A stretch of DNA of 64,000 nucleotides from Planococcus sp. MB-3u-03. Lineage in GTDB: Bacteria > Bacillota > Bacilli > Bacillales_A > Planococcaceae. The stretch spans positions 1-64,000 of the forward strand of contig NZ_CP025123.1 of NCBI RefSeq assembly GCF_002833405.1, written 5' to 3'. The position numbers and the translations under genes are program-made. A model generated the notes under the pieces. That model worked only from the letters and a program-made list of their open reading frames with translations. It had not been told where the DNA came from and made no database searches. This document shows, in pieces, positions 9,035 through 17,742 of the stretch; positions within the stretch are counted from its first letter, which is position 1, and each line of letters opens with the position of its first letter.

Positions 9035-9130
9035 TCATTGAAATGATGCCATTGCCAGCATAACTCCCATTCCCCCTATTACGATCGGAAGGGAGATTAG
9101 CGCCCATTGATTGATCGAAAGACTTCTCAT
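9035..9130 (-). CDS. 31-aa membrane peptide in the T4SS operon
   Basis: ATG at 9130 is preceded by GAAGAGGTGACAGT and encodes a peptide with one hydrophobic stretch (WALISLPIVIGGMGVMLAMA). Its TGA overlaps the ATG of a further 17-codon frame, which overlaps the start of the 232-aa protein, so translation would be coupled along the chain. It lies in the gap between the transglycosylase gene and the 232-aa gene. Unknown function; a small membrane component is plausible. Confidence 0.5.
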   Translation of the reverse strand: MRSLSINQWALISLPIVIGGMGVMLAMASFQ

Positions 9131-9172
9131 ACTGTCACCTCTTCCGTAGTTAGTTTTCAATACACGTATCTA

Positions 9173-10288
9173 TCAATTCATAGGAATATAAAGAGCTGGA
9201 TTTAAGACATTGCTATTGCCTGCTCTTGCTGGAGAATGCAATTCGAAGTGTAAGTGCATTCCGGTTGAACTACCGCTATTCCCCATGTTTCCAATCATCT
9301 GTCCTTGTTTCACTGTTTGGCCATTACTCACGGCAACTCTGGATAGATGACCATAAACCGCTTCGAAGGATCTACCACCCACATTAAACTTGACCCAAAG
9401 GTGATTGCCCCAACCGCCACCACATGTACTTCCTAACCTTCCGTTTGGTGGACAACCGGTGACAGAACGAGTTACTACCCCATCTGCAACTGCTACTACC
9501 GGTGGAGCGGTTGTGCTTGCGATGTCTATACCGTAATGGAAGCTTCTTGCTCCCAATGAACGCGGACCAAAGCCAGATGTATTTCTACCGACTGACGGAC
9601 GCATGAAGGAGCCAGGCACCAATTTTGGAATCGCACCGTCAACAGGTTTTAAGGTCGCCTCTGATTTGAACTTGTTCGCATATTTATTGATTTTGTCGAC
9701 ATAGGCGTGACTCCGGTTGTAATTGAAGATCGCCGCATCTTTCCCTCGCTGCCAACCCATTGCATTCATATAACGAGCGGTTGCAAAGATAGCATCTTTT
9801 ATTTCCCATGGACTAGCTTTTCCATTTTTATCGGCATCAATTCCGTAGCCACCGTATTTTTGAATGATAATCGGATTATTCATATCTTTCTCCGGTATTT
9901 GGAAGGACCCATTTCCTTTACAGCCTGGATATCCCCATCCAACCCACGTACAAGGAAGAAACTGCATATGGCCAACCGCCCCGGCTGACGAAATCATCGT
10001 GGGGTGTGTACTAAAAGCCGTCTCTACATAATGAAAAGCGGCTAAATAATACCATTCCACTTTATAAGCCTTTTCCGCAGCAAGATAGACTTCCATGAAT
10101 TCTGTCGGAATGCTGCTTCCTGGAACGACCGTTCCGCTGAATCCGATAAAGGAATTACCCGACGCCCATTCCGAGTAACGAATATCGCCGCCAGTGGCCA
10201 TGTAGATGGCTTCAACCATTTGAATGTCCGTTTGGCCATAATTGAAAGGTTCTCCGCGAAGAACCGTATCAAAATAGGAATAGTCCAT
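9173..10288 (-). CDS. Lytic transglycosylase plus M23 peptidase (VirB1-like), C-terminal part
   Basis: Two peptidoglycan-cutting domains in order: a lysozyme-like transglycosylase (catalytic-type E89 in HYVETAFS, then SSAGAVGHMQFLP) and an M23 metallopeptidase (residues about 225-371: HYGIDIA, YGHLS, GMHLHFE). This is the T4SS cell-wall hydrolase. No good ribosome binding site precedes ATG 10288. The frame stays open upstream to about 10412, where one extra A in GAAAAAC (minus strand) would join it to the membrane-anchored protein at 10378-11109. The joined product would be about 640 aa, the usual design in Gram-positive systems. Confidence 0.85.
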   Translation of the reverse strand: MDYSYFDTVLRGEPFNYGQTDIQMVEAIYMATGGDIRYSEWASGNSFIGFSGTVVPGSSIPTEFMEVYLAAEKAYKVEWYYLAAFHYVETAFSTHPTMISSAGAVGHMQFLPCTWVGWGYPGCKGNGSFQIPEKDMNNPIIIQKYGGYGIDADKNGKASPWEIKDAIFATARYMNAMGWQRGKDAAIFNYNRSHAYVDKINKYANKFKSEATLKPVDGAIPKLVPGSFMRPSVGRNTSGFGPRSLGARSFHYGIDIASTTAPPVVAVADGVVTRSVTGCPPNGRLGSTCGGGWGNHLWVKFNVGGRSFEAVYGHLSRVAVSNGQTVKQGQMIGNMGNSGSSTGMHLHFELHSPARAGNSNVLNPALYIPMN

Positions 10289-10377
10289 CGTTTCTGCAGG
10301 AGTCGATACAAAGGTTTGTGAACGAACTTTCGTAGTGATCGTATAAGGAATCGGTTTCCACCAATACTCTCCAGGAA

Positions 10378-11109
10378 CTATTTTTCCATCTTCATCTCGA
10401 ACTGGAGTTTTTCATAATCAGTGCGATGAAGCACTGATTCTTGCCAATCATTAAAGTGAGCTGTATTGTCCATTTGCATCGTCCGGTCCCAAGCCTGTAC
10501 AGAAGTAAATAAATTCATTTCAAAAGGTGTTTTAGTTTTTACTGTTTTACACTTTCCCTTTTTGCAGGTTTTTTGCTCTGATTCGATGAACCCCTCTTTC
10601 ATTTCATAGTTAAACGTTGGTTTTAAAACTTCAACGAATAAATCGACAGCTTCTTTTGATGAAGCGCTCTTTTCGCTATTTGCTTCATAGATCTGCATTG
10701 CAGAAACAATTAATTCTGGAGGAACTTGATAAGGTCGTTGTTCGGGTTTTGATTGATCCACCGAGTTGTAAGATGCTTGTTGGATATATTCCTTCAATTC
10801 ATAAGCATCCGATTCAAGATCAGTACTCTCTCCCCATGAAAATAGCATTGCTGTAGCGACAAGTACCAAGACAAGAAATAATAGCACGCCAATGATTGTA
10901 AGAATTAACGGAGCTCCTAACCCGATTAAGAAGGAAATGACTGCTTTTACAGCCGCAAGGCCGGCTTTGGCCGCAGCTTTTGCTGCGACTTTGCCGTACT
11001 TTTTCAATGCCTTCTTTCCAAGCTTCTTAGCCTGTTTCTTCGCAACGTTTTTGGCGCCTCGTTTCAGGGCGGATTCTTCTTGAGCTTTTTCTTCACCTGC
11101 TATTCTCAT
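10378..11109 (-). CDS. Membrane anchor part of the VirB1-like hydrolase
   Basis: Highly basic N-terminus (many K/A/G, residues 15-55), one transmembrane segment (about 70-95), then an outside domain ending DWQESVLHRTDYEK before a frame change. Reading on in the -1 frame continues KTPVRDEDGKIVPGEYWWKPIPYTI into the transglycosylase. The two frames therefore look like one gene with a one-base deletion in a run of five A (10408-10412). A -1 ribosomal shift at that run would also fuse them. As written, the hydrolase half would lack its anchor. A cysteine pair motif (CKKGKCK) lies at about residue 192. Confidence 0.7.
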   Translation of the reverse strand: MRIAGEEKAQEESALKRGAKNVAKKQAKKLGKKALKKYGKVAAKAAAKAGLAAVKAVISFLIGLGAPLILTIIGVLLFLVLVLVATAMLFSWGESTDLESDAYELKEYIQQASYNSVDQSKPEQRPYQVPPELIVSAMQIYEANSEKSASSKEAVDLFVEVLKPTFNYEMKEGFIESEQKTCKKGKCKTVKTKTPFEMNLFTSVQAWDRTMQMDNTAHFNDWQESVLHRTDYEKLQFEMKMEK

Positions 11110-11116
11110 TCAGTCC

Positions 11117-12886
11117 TCACCCCAATATGCCTTGTTTTCTTCTTACAGAATCTAAGTTCGAGCGTTTTAGCTGAGTGCGGCGCACCCGCTCCATTTGTTT
11201 GTTAGGTATCATCTGTGAAAAATCGTTGTTCGGGAGCATTCCTCCCAGACTATTTGATGTGTAATAGTCTTCGGGAATATCATTTCCGCCTGCATAGGAT
11301 TCAACTGCTACATTGGAGCCATTGGAAATATTCGGCTTGATTGTGTTATTGGTTATTTGCATAGGAATTGTTCGAGATTCGTTTGTTCCTAATCGACTAT
11401 CACCTGCATAAACTTGCGACACTCGATAGGTTTTGCCTTCTTTTTGAGCAGTTACAAACTGACGATCCTTCTCTACAACCACTTGCACGTTTTCCATGCC
11501 AGCTTGAGCCATATCTTCAACATAGAAGCTTCCGGAATCTACATTTTGATTAAATAACGGAACGCTCTGTTTACTGATTGGTGTATGGCGTGAATTTGGT
11601 TGACCCGTTCCTAATAAGCTATTTGGATTTTGCTGAACAGCTACATTAGAAGGTATTTTCCCTCCACCACTATCCAATCGATAGCTACTGGTTTGTGACC
11701 CTTTAGGTTTGCTGACAACCAACGTATCATCTTGCATCTGTAGATCCTGATAGACAGTTTCACCTTTGCGTAGTCCAGGATGTCCTGCTCCTTTGCGAGA
11801 AACAACCCGATTCTCTCCACTATTAGTCTTAACTTCGATATACGACTCTTCCGGAGTAATGACCTGCCTTACAGCACCTGGAGCAATTTGTGTGTTTCCA
11901 CGGTCGTCTGTCGTAGTTTGAGCCATTTGCATAACTTCGCTTGGTGAAGAGATAGATTCTTGAACAACCGCTTTATATGGCGACAATTTATTTGCCATAC
12001 GCTTGCCGGCACGATAGCCGCCAGCACCGGCAATGATTGCAGCACCATATCCCAAATTGTTACTTACCGCTGCTTGGGCGTTTACCGCTCCACCGTTTGC
12101 GTCTGCTAAGGTTTGAATTGCTTCTGAATGTCCTGCCTTTAGAGAAGGACCAACTGCTTTGAATCCATTCACTAATTTGTTGCCATCTTCGTTGTAGATA
12201 TTGCTTACCATATTGGTACCTACAGCCGTTGTTCCATTCACCGTGGCATCTTTTAAGTCGGTTACTCCTTTTGCAAATCCGCTAATTCCAGTTGCAGCCC
12301 CTGTAAATGCCACACCTTGCGAAATCTTACGACCTACTGACTGTCCAATGTTGCCCATCGGACCCGCAGCCTGACTTAGTGACTTCACATTACTAATGCC
12401 TGATAGGGAATCGTTATAGGTTTCAACTGCCTTTTGATAGGCCGGCATAGCATGATTGTTATCCCAATCGGAAGCGGCAGATGACGGCGTGACGCCTTGA
12501 GCAACTTGATCAGCAACATACGAGTTTTTCTGTTTTTTCACAGCTGCATTTGCCATGCCACTTGCAAGGTAAGGTATGTTCGGTTGTCCTTTTTGCGATG
12601 TCATTTGCATACCTGAAAGGTTATTTACCGCGTTTGTCATAGCGGCTTGATATTCGTTTCCGACACCCTCTATTTTTTGAATGTTCCCACTCAAATTCTT
12701 AGAGAATTCTGCTGGTGCTATGGCATTTTCTAAGTTAGCTTCGCCTCCTGCAGATTGAACAGCTGCGCCATAAAACGCCTTTTGCATAGAAGACTTCTTG
12801 GCTGCAAAAGCATTCGCACTTCTCTGTTGAAATGCAACGTTTGATTCGCCTGCTGTTTGAGGATTTTGAGTTGCATAGTCGTTCAT
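11117..12886 (-). CDS. C-terminal part of the giant VirB6-like protein
   Basis: Begins inside the fourth copy of a repeat of about 123 residues. Directly upstream the frame is open except for one TAA (12904-12902) where the other copies have Q (NWAKQNKENF versus NWEQ-stop-NKESF). The ATG at 12886 is therefore probably internal and the whole is one broken gene. After the repeat come Gly/Ala-rich helices (QSVGRKISQGVAFTGAATGISGFAKGV) and a C-terminal part with beta-type character. It is probably the cytoplasmic or cell-wall-side tail of the T4SS channel protein. Confidence 0.6.
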   Translation of the reverse strand: MNDYATQNPQTAGESNVAFQQRSANAFAAKKSSMQKAFYGAAVQSAGGEANLENAIAPAEFSKNLSGNIQKIEGVGNEYQAAMTNAVNNLSGMQMTSQKGQPNIPYLASGMANAAVKKQKNSYVADQVAQGVTPSSAASDWDNNHAMPAYQKAVETYNDSLSGISNVKSLSQAAGPMGNIGQSVGRKISQGVAFTGAATGISGFAKGVTDLKDATVNGTTAVGTNMVSNIYNEDGNKLVNGFKAVGPSLKAGHSEAIQTLADANGGAVNAQAAVSNNLGYGAAIIAGAGGYRAGKRMANKLSPYKAVVQESISSPSEVMQMAQTTTDDRGNTQIAPGAVRQVITPEESYIEVKTNSGENRVVSRKGAGHPGLRKGETVYQDLQMQDDTLVVSKPKGSQTSSYRLDSGGGKIPSNVAVQQNPNSLLGTGQPNSRHTPISKQSVPLFNQNVDSGSFYVEDMAQAGMENVQVVVEKDRQFVTAQKEGKTYRVSQVYAGDSRLGTNESRTIPMQITNNTIKPNISNGSNVAVESYAGGNDIPEDYYTSNSLGGMLPNNDFSQMIPNKQMERVRRTQLKRSNLDSVRRKQGILG

Positions 12887-14075
12887 GAAAGACTCTTTAT
12901 TTTACTGTTCCCAATTTCCAGTAAGAGCGGTTGCAGAAGTATTCGCTAGATCCTTAGCGATTACTTTACCTCCATTTGCTCTTCCAGTAGGTATAGCGCC
13001 TTTAATCGCATCGGTGTAACTTGATTGTTGAGAAACGCCTTCCACTTTTTGAATATTAGAAGCTAGGCGTTCACTGAATGCTTTTGGCTCGATGCTTGTT
13101 TCTAATGCACCTTCACCGCCTGCTGAAGTAACTGCCGCTCCGTAAAATGCCTTTTGCATATCAGCCTTTTTCGAATTAAATGCTGTGTTTTTACGTGTTT
13201 GGTAGGCTGAATCACTTTCGTTTTCTTGTTGCGGGTTCGCTTGTTCGTAGTTACTCATAAATGCGCCCTGGTTCTGTTTCGCCCAATTGTTTGTTAAGGC
13301 TTCAGAAGATGCATTGGCTAAATCTTTTGCAGGAGCTTTTCCGTTACTCGCTTGCGTGGTTTTAATTGCCCCATTAATTGCATCCGAATAACCTGATTGT
13401 TGAGAAACGCCTTCTACTTTTTGAACATTGGAAGCCAGACGATCACTGAAAGCTTTTGGCTCAATTTTAGATTCGAGTGCACTCTCACCACCTGCAGACT
13501 CAACTGCCGCTCCGTAAAATGCCTTTTGCATATCAGCTTTTTTATCATTGAAAGCGGTATTCTTGCGTGATTGATAATCCGCTTCAGATTCATTCGATTG
13601 CTTTGGATTCGCTTTTTCGAAATCATTCATGAAGTTTTCTTTGTTTTGCTTCGCCCAATTGTTCGTTAAGGCTACAGAGGAAGCATTAGCTAAATCTTTA
13701 GCTGCGAACTTACCACTACTTGTTTGAGTATCTTCAATAGCGCCTCTAATTGCATTCGAATAGCCTTCTTGATGAGCAACACCCGCAAGTTCGCTTGCAG
13801 CCGGCGCAAGATTCTTCAAGAACGCTTCTTTAGACATTGGTTCATCCAGTCCTCTGCCTTCCAATGCTTTGATGCCCTCATCATGGAACTTCCCACGCAT
13901 TTCAGCTTTTTTATCATTAAATGCATTCATTCTCCGTGCCTGGTAATTGCCTTTTGACTCTCCAGGCTTTTGAGGTTGCTCTCGGTCGTACTGATCGAAG
14001 AAGTCCTGTTGATTGTTCTCTCCCCATTTATCAGCAAGTGCAAGAGCGGAAGAGTTTGCGAGGTCTTTTCCAAGT
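12580..14075 (-). repeat. Four imperfect repeats of about 123 aa in the VirB6-like C-terminus
   Basis: Four copies, each about 370 bp. Copies 2 and 3 are the most alike in protein (NNWAKQN, KKADMQKAFYGAAV, EPKAFS, LASN, QKVEGVSQQS). Copy 1 is the most divergent, and copy 4 holds the in-frame TAA. This indicates duplication within the gene. Confidence 0.8.
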
Positions 14076-14617
14076 GCGTCATTTTTTGCATTTGAGTTAG
14101 CTTCTTTGAAGTTAGCTTGCGCACCTTGATAGAACCCTGCCCTTTTCTCTTTCTGTATCCCATCAAACTTTTTATCCAGATCCGCAGGGCTTGCATTTGG
14201 AAAACGTTCTTTCAAATCTGCCATGATGGAATCCTTATTTTCTTTGGCCCAGTTCGCTGTCTCTGTTTCTGCTACAGCATCTGCAAATTCTTCTGAGCCT
14301 TCTTTCGGAACAGCATTGGCCGCTTCTTTCCCTTTGGCTAAACGAGATGCTGCTCCTTGAGCTAGTGCGGCGCCCGCTCGACCTGTAACGCCTCCAAGTG
14401 CTCCACCAGCTGCAAAGCCTGCCGTTGCACCAGCCATTGCACCAACTGGCCCTAATCCCATACCAGCAACAGAACCAGCCATACCCATGACGGCTTTTCC
14501 ACCTTTAGAGAAAATGTCTCCGGTTTTAAGCATTTTTTCTGCTTTTGTATCAGAGCCCACATCACTGCCAGCGCTTGCGCCAAGAGTATTTTTCAAGTTA
14601 TCTGCGCCACCATCCAC
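12902..14617 (-). CDS. Repeat-bearing middle part of the giant VirB6-like protein
   Basis: Starts with a Gly/Ala-rich hydrophobic stretch (KAVMGMAGSVAGMGLGPVGAMAGATAGFAAGGALGG), then carries three complete repeats of about 123 aa and the start of a fourth. Each repeat has KDLANxSxxAL, a W-A-K-Q-N block, F-N-D-K-K-A-D-M-Q-K-A-F-Y and QKVEGV. Upstream, adding one A to GCAAAACC (minus strand, 14632-14629) restores continuity with the 86-aa frame (KGKAKTGDDVDGGADN). ATG 14617 has no convincing ribosome binding site, so it is probably an internal methionine. Confidence 0.6.
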   Translation of the reverse strand: MDGGADNLKNTLGASAGSDVGSDTKAEKMLKTGDIFSKGGKAVMGMAGSVAGMGLGPVGAMAGATAGFAAGGALGGVTGRAGAALAQGAASRLAKGKEAANAVPKEGSEEFADAVAETETANWAKENKDSIMADLKERFPNASPADLDKKFDGIQKEKRAGFYQGAQANFKEANSNAKNDALGKDLANSSALALADKWGENNQQDFFDQYDREQPQKPGESKGNYQARRMNAFNDKKAEMRGKFHDEGIKALEGRGLDEPMSKEAFLKNLAPAASELAGVAHQEGYSNAIRGAIEDTQTSSGKFAAKDLANASSVALTNNWAKQNKENFMNDFEKANPKQSNESEADYQSRKNTAFNDKKADMQKAFYGAAVESAGGESALESKIEPKAFSDRLASNVQKVEGVSQQSGYSDAINGAIKTTQASNGKAPAKDLANASSEALTNNWAKQNQGAFMSNYEQANPQQENESDSAYQTRKNTAFNSKKADMQKAFYGAAVTSAGGEGALETSIEPKAFSERLASNIQKVEGVSQQSSYTDAIKGAIPTGRANGGKVIAKDLANTSATALTGNWEQ

Positions 14618-14853
14618 ATCGTCACCGGTTTTGCTTTTCCTTTCATAGCACCGGAACCGCCTTTGTAGGCTTCTTGAATCGCACCCATAACACTCTTATC
14701 TTGTAACGCACCTTTTATGGAACCTGCCATTCCTGCAAGTCCAGCCATCCCGAACATAGCACCAGTTTTCGCTAGTCCGCCCTGGACATCGCCACCAACG
14801 CTTAACAAGCGACGAATACTTTCTGTGATCGGGATGAACAGTACATACACCAT
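14593..14853 (-). CDS. Fragment of the VirB6-like protein
   Basis: 86-codon open stretch that reads in the same frame as the upstream membrane protein, after the TAA at 14928. The joined reading is GSIFV-stop-AVHAFVFFTIATVSAADSSFIGTVMVYVLFIPITESIRRLL, so the last transmembrane segments lie across the stop. Its end runs into the next frame at a four-A run. I see it as a piece of the same broken gene rather than an independent protein. Confidence 0.45.
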   Translation of the reverse strand: MVYVLFIPITESIRRLLSVGGDVQGGLAKTGAMFGMAGLAGMAGSIKGALQDKSVMGAIQEAYKGGSGAMKGKAKPVTMWMVAQIT

Positions 14854-14925
14854 GACCGTTCCGATAAAACTAGAATCGGCAGCCGATACAGTAGCAATTG
14901 TGAAGAAAACAAACGCGTGGACCGC

Positions 14926-15612
14926 TTAAACGAAAATAGAACCGGTTAATTCACGGAACCAGGCTCCAGTTAAGCTTTTAAATTGCGGCAATAGCCACAT
15001 GACGACCATGAGTGGTCCAAGTGCCATGAGAATAATCAACGTGATTTTTCTCATTAAATAATATAGGTTTGCCCATAAAGTCAAACCTGTCAAAATCAAG
15101 AAGACGAAAATCAGTCCAAGCGTACCCATTCCGGACCCCGCAGCCGATTTCATATCTTCGAATGAGTTTGAGAACCTGGTTACTTCCTCGGTATCATATA
15201 CAGAAGAAAAGAGATCTACGATATTCATATTTATAGCGAATAATAAATCGTATATCAGTGGAAGGTTCAATAAGACAATACCTACAAACAGTAGATCCTT
15301 TAGAAAGTCTGTAAGGACATTACGTGTTTGAGGGTTTCTGCCTGCTGAGCTTACCCTACCGCCATTTACAATGATGAGCGAGAGCAGCACAATCCCTGCT
15401 AATCCCATCACCGTATAATACACAGGCCCTAAAGCAAGAGATAATTCGTCCGGTCGAAACGTTCCCCATACCGAACTTAGTTCCTCGTCTCTTCCAAATA
15501 TCAGAGTCGTGATCAATCGTAAATCAGCAAAAGGGGAAATAAAGCTTTCGAACATCCACAGGAGAGATTCTTCTAAAATCTGTATCAGCTTTTCACTTAC
15601 CTGCTCGAACAT
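14926..15612 (-). CDS. VirB6-like polytopic channel protein, N-terminal part
   Basis: About five to six transmembrane segments (PVYYTVMGLAGIVLLSLIIV, LFVGIVLLNLPLIYDLLFAI, GLIFVFLILTGLTLWANLYYL, ITLIILMALGPLMVVMWLLP) with the periplasmic-type loop seen in TrbL/VirB6 proteins. The position right after VirB4 fits Gram-positive T4SS order. It ends at a TAA (14928-14926) in the middle of a natural-looking stretch, where a CAA codon would continue the protein. The complete gene would be 15612-11117, roughly 1,500 aa. Confidence 0.75.
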   Translation of the reverse strand: MFEQVSEKLIQILEESLLWMFESFISPFADLRLITTLIFGRDEELSSVWGTFRPDELSLALGPVYYTVMGLAGIVLLSLIIVNGGRVSSAGRNPQTRNVLTDFLKDLLFVGIVLLNLPLIYDLLFAINMNIVDLFSSVYDTEEVTRFSNSFEDMKSAAGSGMGTLGLIFVFLILTGLTLWANLYYLMRKITLIILMALGPLMVVMWLLPQFKSLTGAWFRELTGSIFV

Positions 15613-15626
15613 TTAAAAATCCCCCC

Positions 15627-17711
15627 TCAGCTATAAAATGTTTCTTTACTAAATTCTTTTCGCTTCCGATGCTGCTCCACGTGAGCGGTGTTGCTTTCAA
15701 TGAAGACAATTTCATCTTTGGAAGGATCAGTTTGAAGCCATACAGAGGAACGACCTGTTCTTAAAATCCCTTCACCTTTATCGGGATTTTGGAACAGTGT
15801 ATCGAGTTCTCCTTGCGACAAATCAAAGTTTTCTGCAATTAATTTCAAATCAATTCGATTCTGCTTTAAGAAAAGAGTGGTATGAGAGTTTTGAATAACG
15901 GCTCGTGCTTTTGGAGATTCTAAGATCCGTTGCACATCCTGGGAAGCGACTCTAAGACCGGCATTACGTTTCCGCGCTCGACGAGCCACCTTTTCAGCAA
16001 ATGAAACAGTTTGCTCGTTATCAACCATCGTCCAAAATTCATCAGCATAAATGATTTTCTTTTTTTCTTCATTGTCGACATTTTTCACGAAGTATTCCCA
16101 AATGTAATTTAGAATTACGTGGTAAGCGATTGGACGAAGAAATCCTTCTTCCATTTGAGAAATGTTAAAGCTGACAAGTCTTGCTCCATGTAAGTCAACG
16201 TCCTCTTCCCCCAAATATGTTTGTCCATCGAAAATCGGTTTTGAACCATCACGTAAGAATGGCCGAATTGCTGCTAGTAGGCGTTCGCAGTTTCCTTTAT
16301 CCCCAAAATTATCAGTAAGGTATTTATAGACATCACTGATAGTCGGTTCTGGTTTTCTTACTTTGGATTGAATGATCATGCCATTTACTTCTTTCGGAAC
16401 TTCTTCATATAAAGAGGAAGGGTGCGTGGAATAACCAAGCTGGTCATAGATAGATTTCAATGCTTCCTCAATATAGTTTTGTTCAAATACTGTAAGGCCG
16501 TCTTTTTCTTGATTCTTCCCTCGGCAAATGATGTCGAAGAAATCTAGACCTTCATTGATTTTTTCGCGGATAGGAACAAAGGAAATGTATTTCTTTCCGT
16601 TCTTTTCGATGACTTCTCGCTGATCCGCGTTTTCTAAAAGTTCCAGTTCTTCATCGTCTTGGCTGTCTTCAATCGGAACGTTGGATACGTTCATCGCCAA
16701 TGGGTTGATGCGGGTCGTGCTTTCTTCTGATAAATTTACAACCGTACCGCCCAGGCGTTTTACAATTTTATTAAACTCACCCTCGACGTCGATTAGTCTT
16801 GAATAAACCGCCGCCCCAGTTGTTTCTCGCGACAATAGCAATTTCAGTCCGAGCGATTTACCGGAACCTGATATGCCAAAGATGCACATATTGTAATTTT
16901 CAGGACGGTTTTCTGGAGTGCCAAAAGCGTTGTAAAATTCTTTCTGACCGGTAATTCGATTTTTACCAAGCGGAACACCGCCATTAAACTTGCCGCTCCC
17001 ACTAATGAAAGGCGCAAACGTTGCCAATGCTCTACGATCCAAGTTGCGATTCGCGTCATGAATTTCATTTAGTGCAATCGGTGATACACTCCGAAAGCCC
17101 TTTTTCACTCGCCCCCATGCAGAAGCTAACGTAAAGAATTTTGAGCTCATTTCATCTTCAATGTATTCACTGTACTTATTGAGCTCCCGCTCGCTATCTC
17201 CATATACTGTTCCTGTGATGGCCACGTTAAAAGCATCATTGTCACTGAACTGAATTTCTTCCATAAGCATTTCTGTATCAGCAATTTTTGTTCGGTTATC
17301 CATAACCGAGTCTTGATTTCCTCTCTTTAACTGAAACTGTAAGTTCGCCTTAATGATGGTGTTTTGCTTTTGCAACATTCGAATAGCTTCATTTTTGGCT
17401 ACCTTATTAACATGAATCATTAAGTCGATTTCGCCGCTTGAGGTAAGAGCATACAGCCAATTGGTTTGCATTTTTCGTGGGAAGCCTTCTCTTGTTACAT
17501 AGAATGGGCGGAAAAATGTTTGCGTTCCCAGCGACTGTTTAATGATGCCCATATCATCGGAGGTACGTTTAATTGATAATCCTTCAGGAGAAATGACATC
17601 CCAAATGTCTGGGACTTGATTGATCGGAAGCTTACTCTCGTCAATAGGTGTTTCTTGCAGCAAATCGGCTTCATTCTGTTTGTTTTTCTGCCGAAACTTT
17701 TTTCTTTTCAT
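15627..17711 (-). CDS. VirB4/TraE-type T4SS ATPase, 694 aa
   Basis: Walker A GISGSGKS at about residue 275 and Walker B IIYADEFW at about 548, then RARKRNAGLRVASQDVQ and FLKQNRIDLK typical of VirB4 proteins. The N-terminal 250 residues carry the VirB4 N-domain. It powers pilus or channel assembly on the inner face of the membrane. The frame is intact. The downstream VirB6-like gene follows after 14 bases. Confidence 0.9.
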   Translation of the reverse strand: MKRKKFRQKNKQNEADLLQETPIDESKLPINQVPDIWDVISPEGLSIKRTSDDMGIIKQSLGTQTFFRPFYVTREGFPRKMQTNWLYALTSSGEIDLMIHVNKVAKNEAIRMLQKQNTIIKANLQFQLKRGNQDSVMDNRTKIADTEMLMEEIQFSDNDAFNVAITGTVYGDSERELNKYSEYIEDEMSSKFFTLASAWGRVKKGFRSVSPIALNEIHDANRNLDRRALATFAPFISGSGKFNGGVPLGKNRITGQKEFYNAFGTPENRPENYNMCIFGISGSGKSLGLKLLLSRETTGAAVYSRLIDVEGEFNKIVKRLGGTVVNLSEESTTRINPLAMNVSNVPIEDSQDDEELELLENADQREVIEKNGKKYISFVPIREKINEGLDFFDIICRGKNQEKDGLTVFEQNYIEEALKSIYDQLGYSTHPSSLYEEVPKEVNGMIIQSKVRKPEPTISDVYKYLTDNFGDKGNCERLLAAIRPFLRDGSKPIFDGQTYLGEEDVDLHGARLVSFNISQMEEGFLRPIAYHVILNYIWEYFVKNVDNEEKKKIIYADEFWTMVDNEQTVSFAEKVARRARKRNAGLRVASQDVQRILESPKARAVIQNSHTTLFLKQNRIDLKLIAENFDLSQGELDTLFQNPDKGEGILRTGRSSVWLQTDPSKDEIVFIESNTAHVEQHRKRKEFSKETFYS

Positions 17712-17742
17712 AACAGGGAACTCCTTCTCAAAATAGATTTAA

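Noticed and set aside
10408..10412. Programmed -1 frameshift at A runs in T4SS genes
   Set aside because: The runs are short (4-5 A), do not form a canonical X-XXY-YYZ heptamer, and the same signature occurs in obvious pseudogenes. Kept only as an option in the finding.
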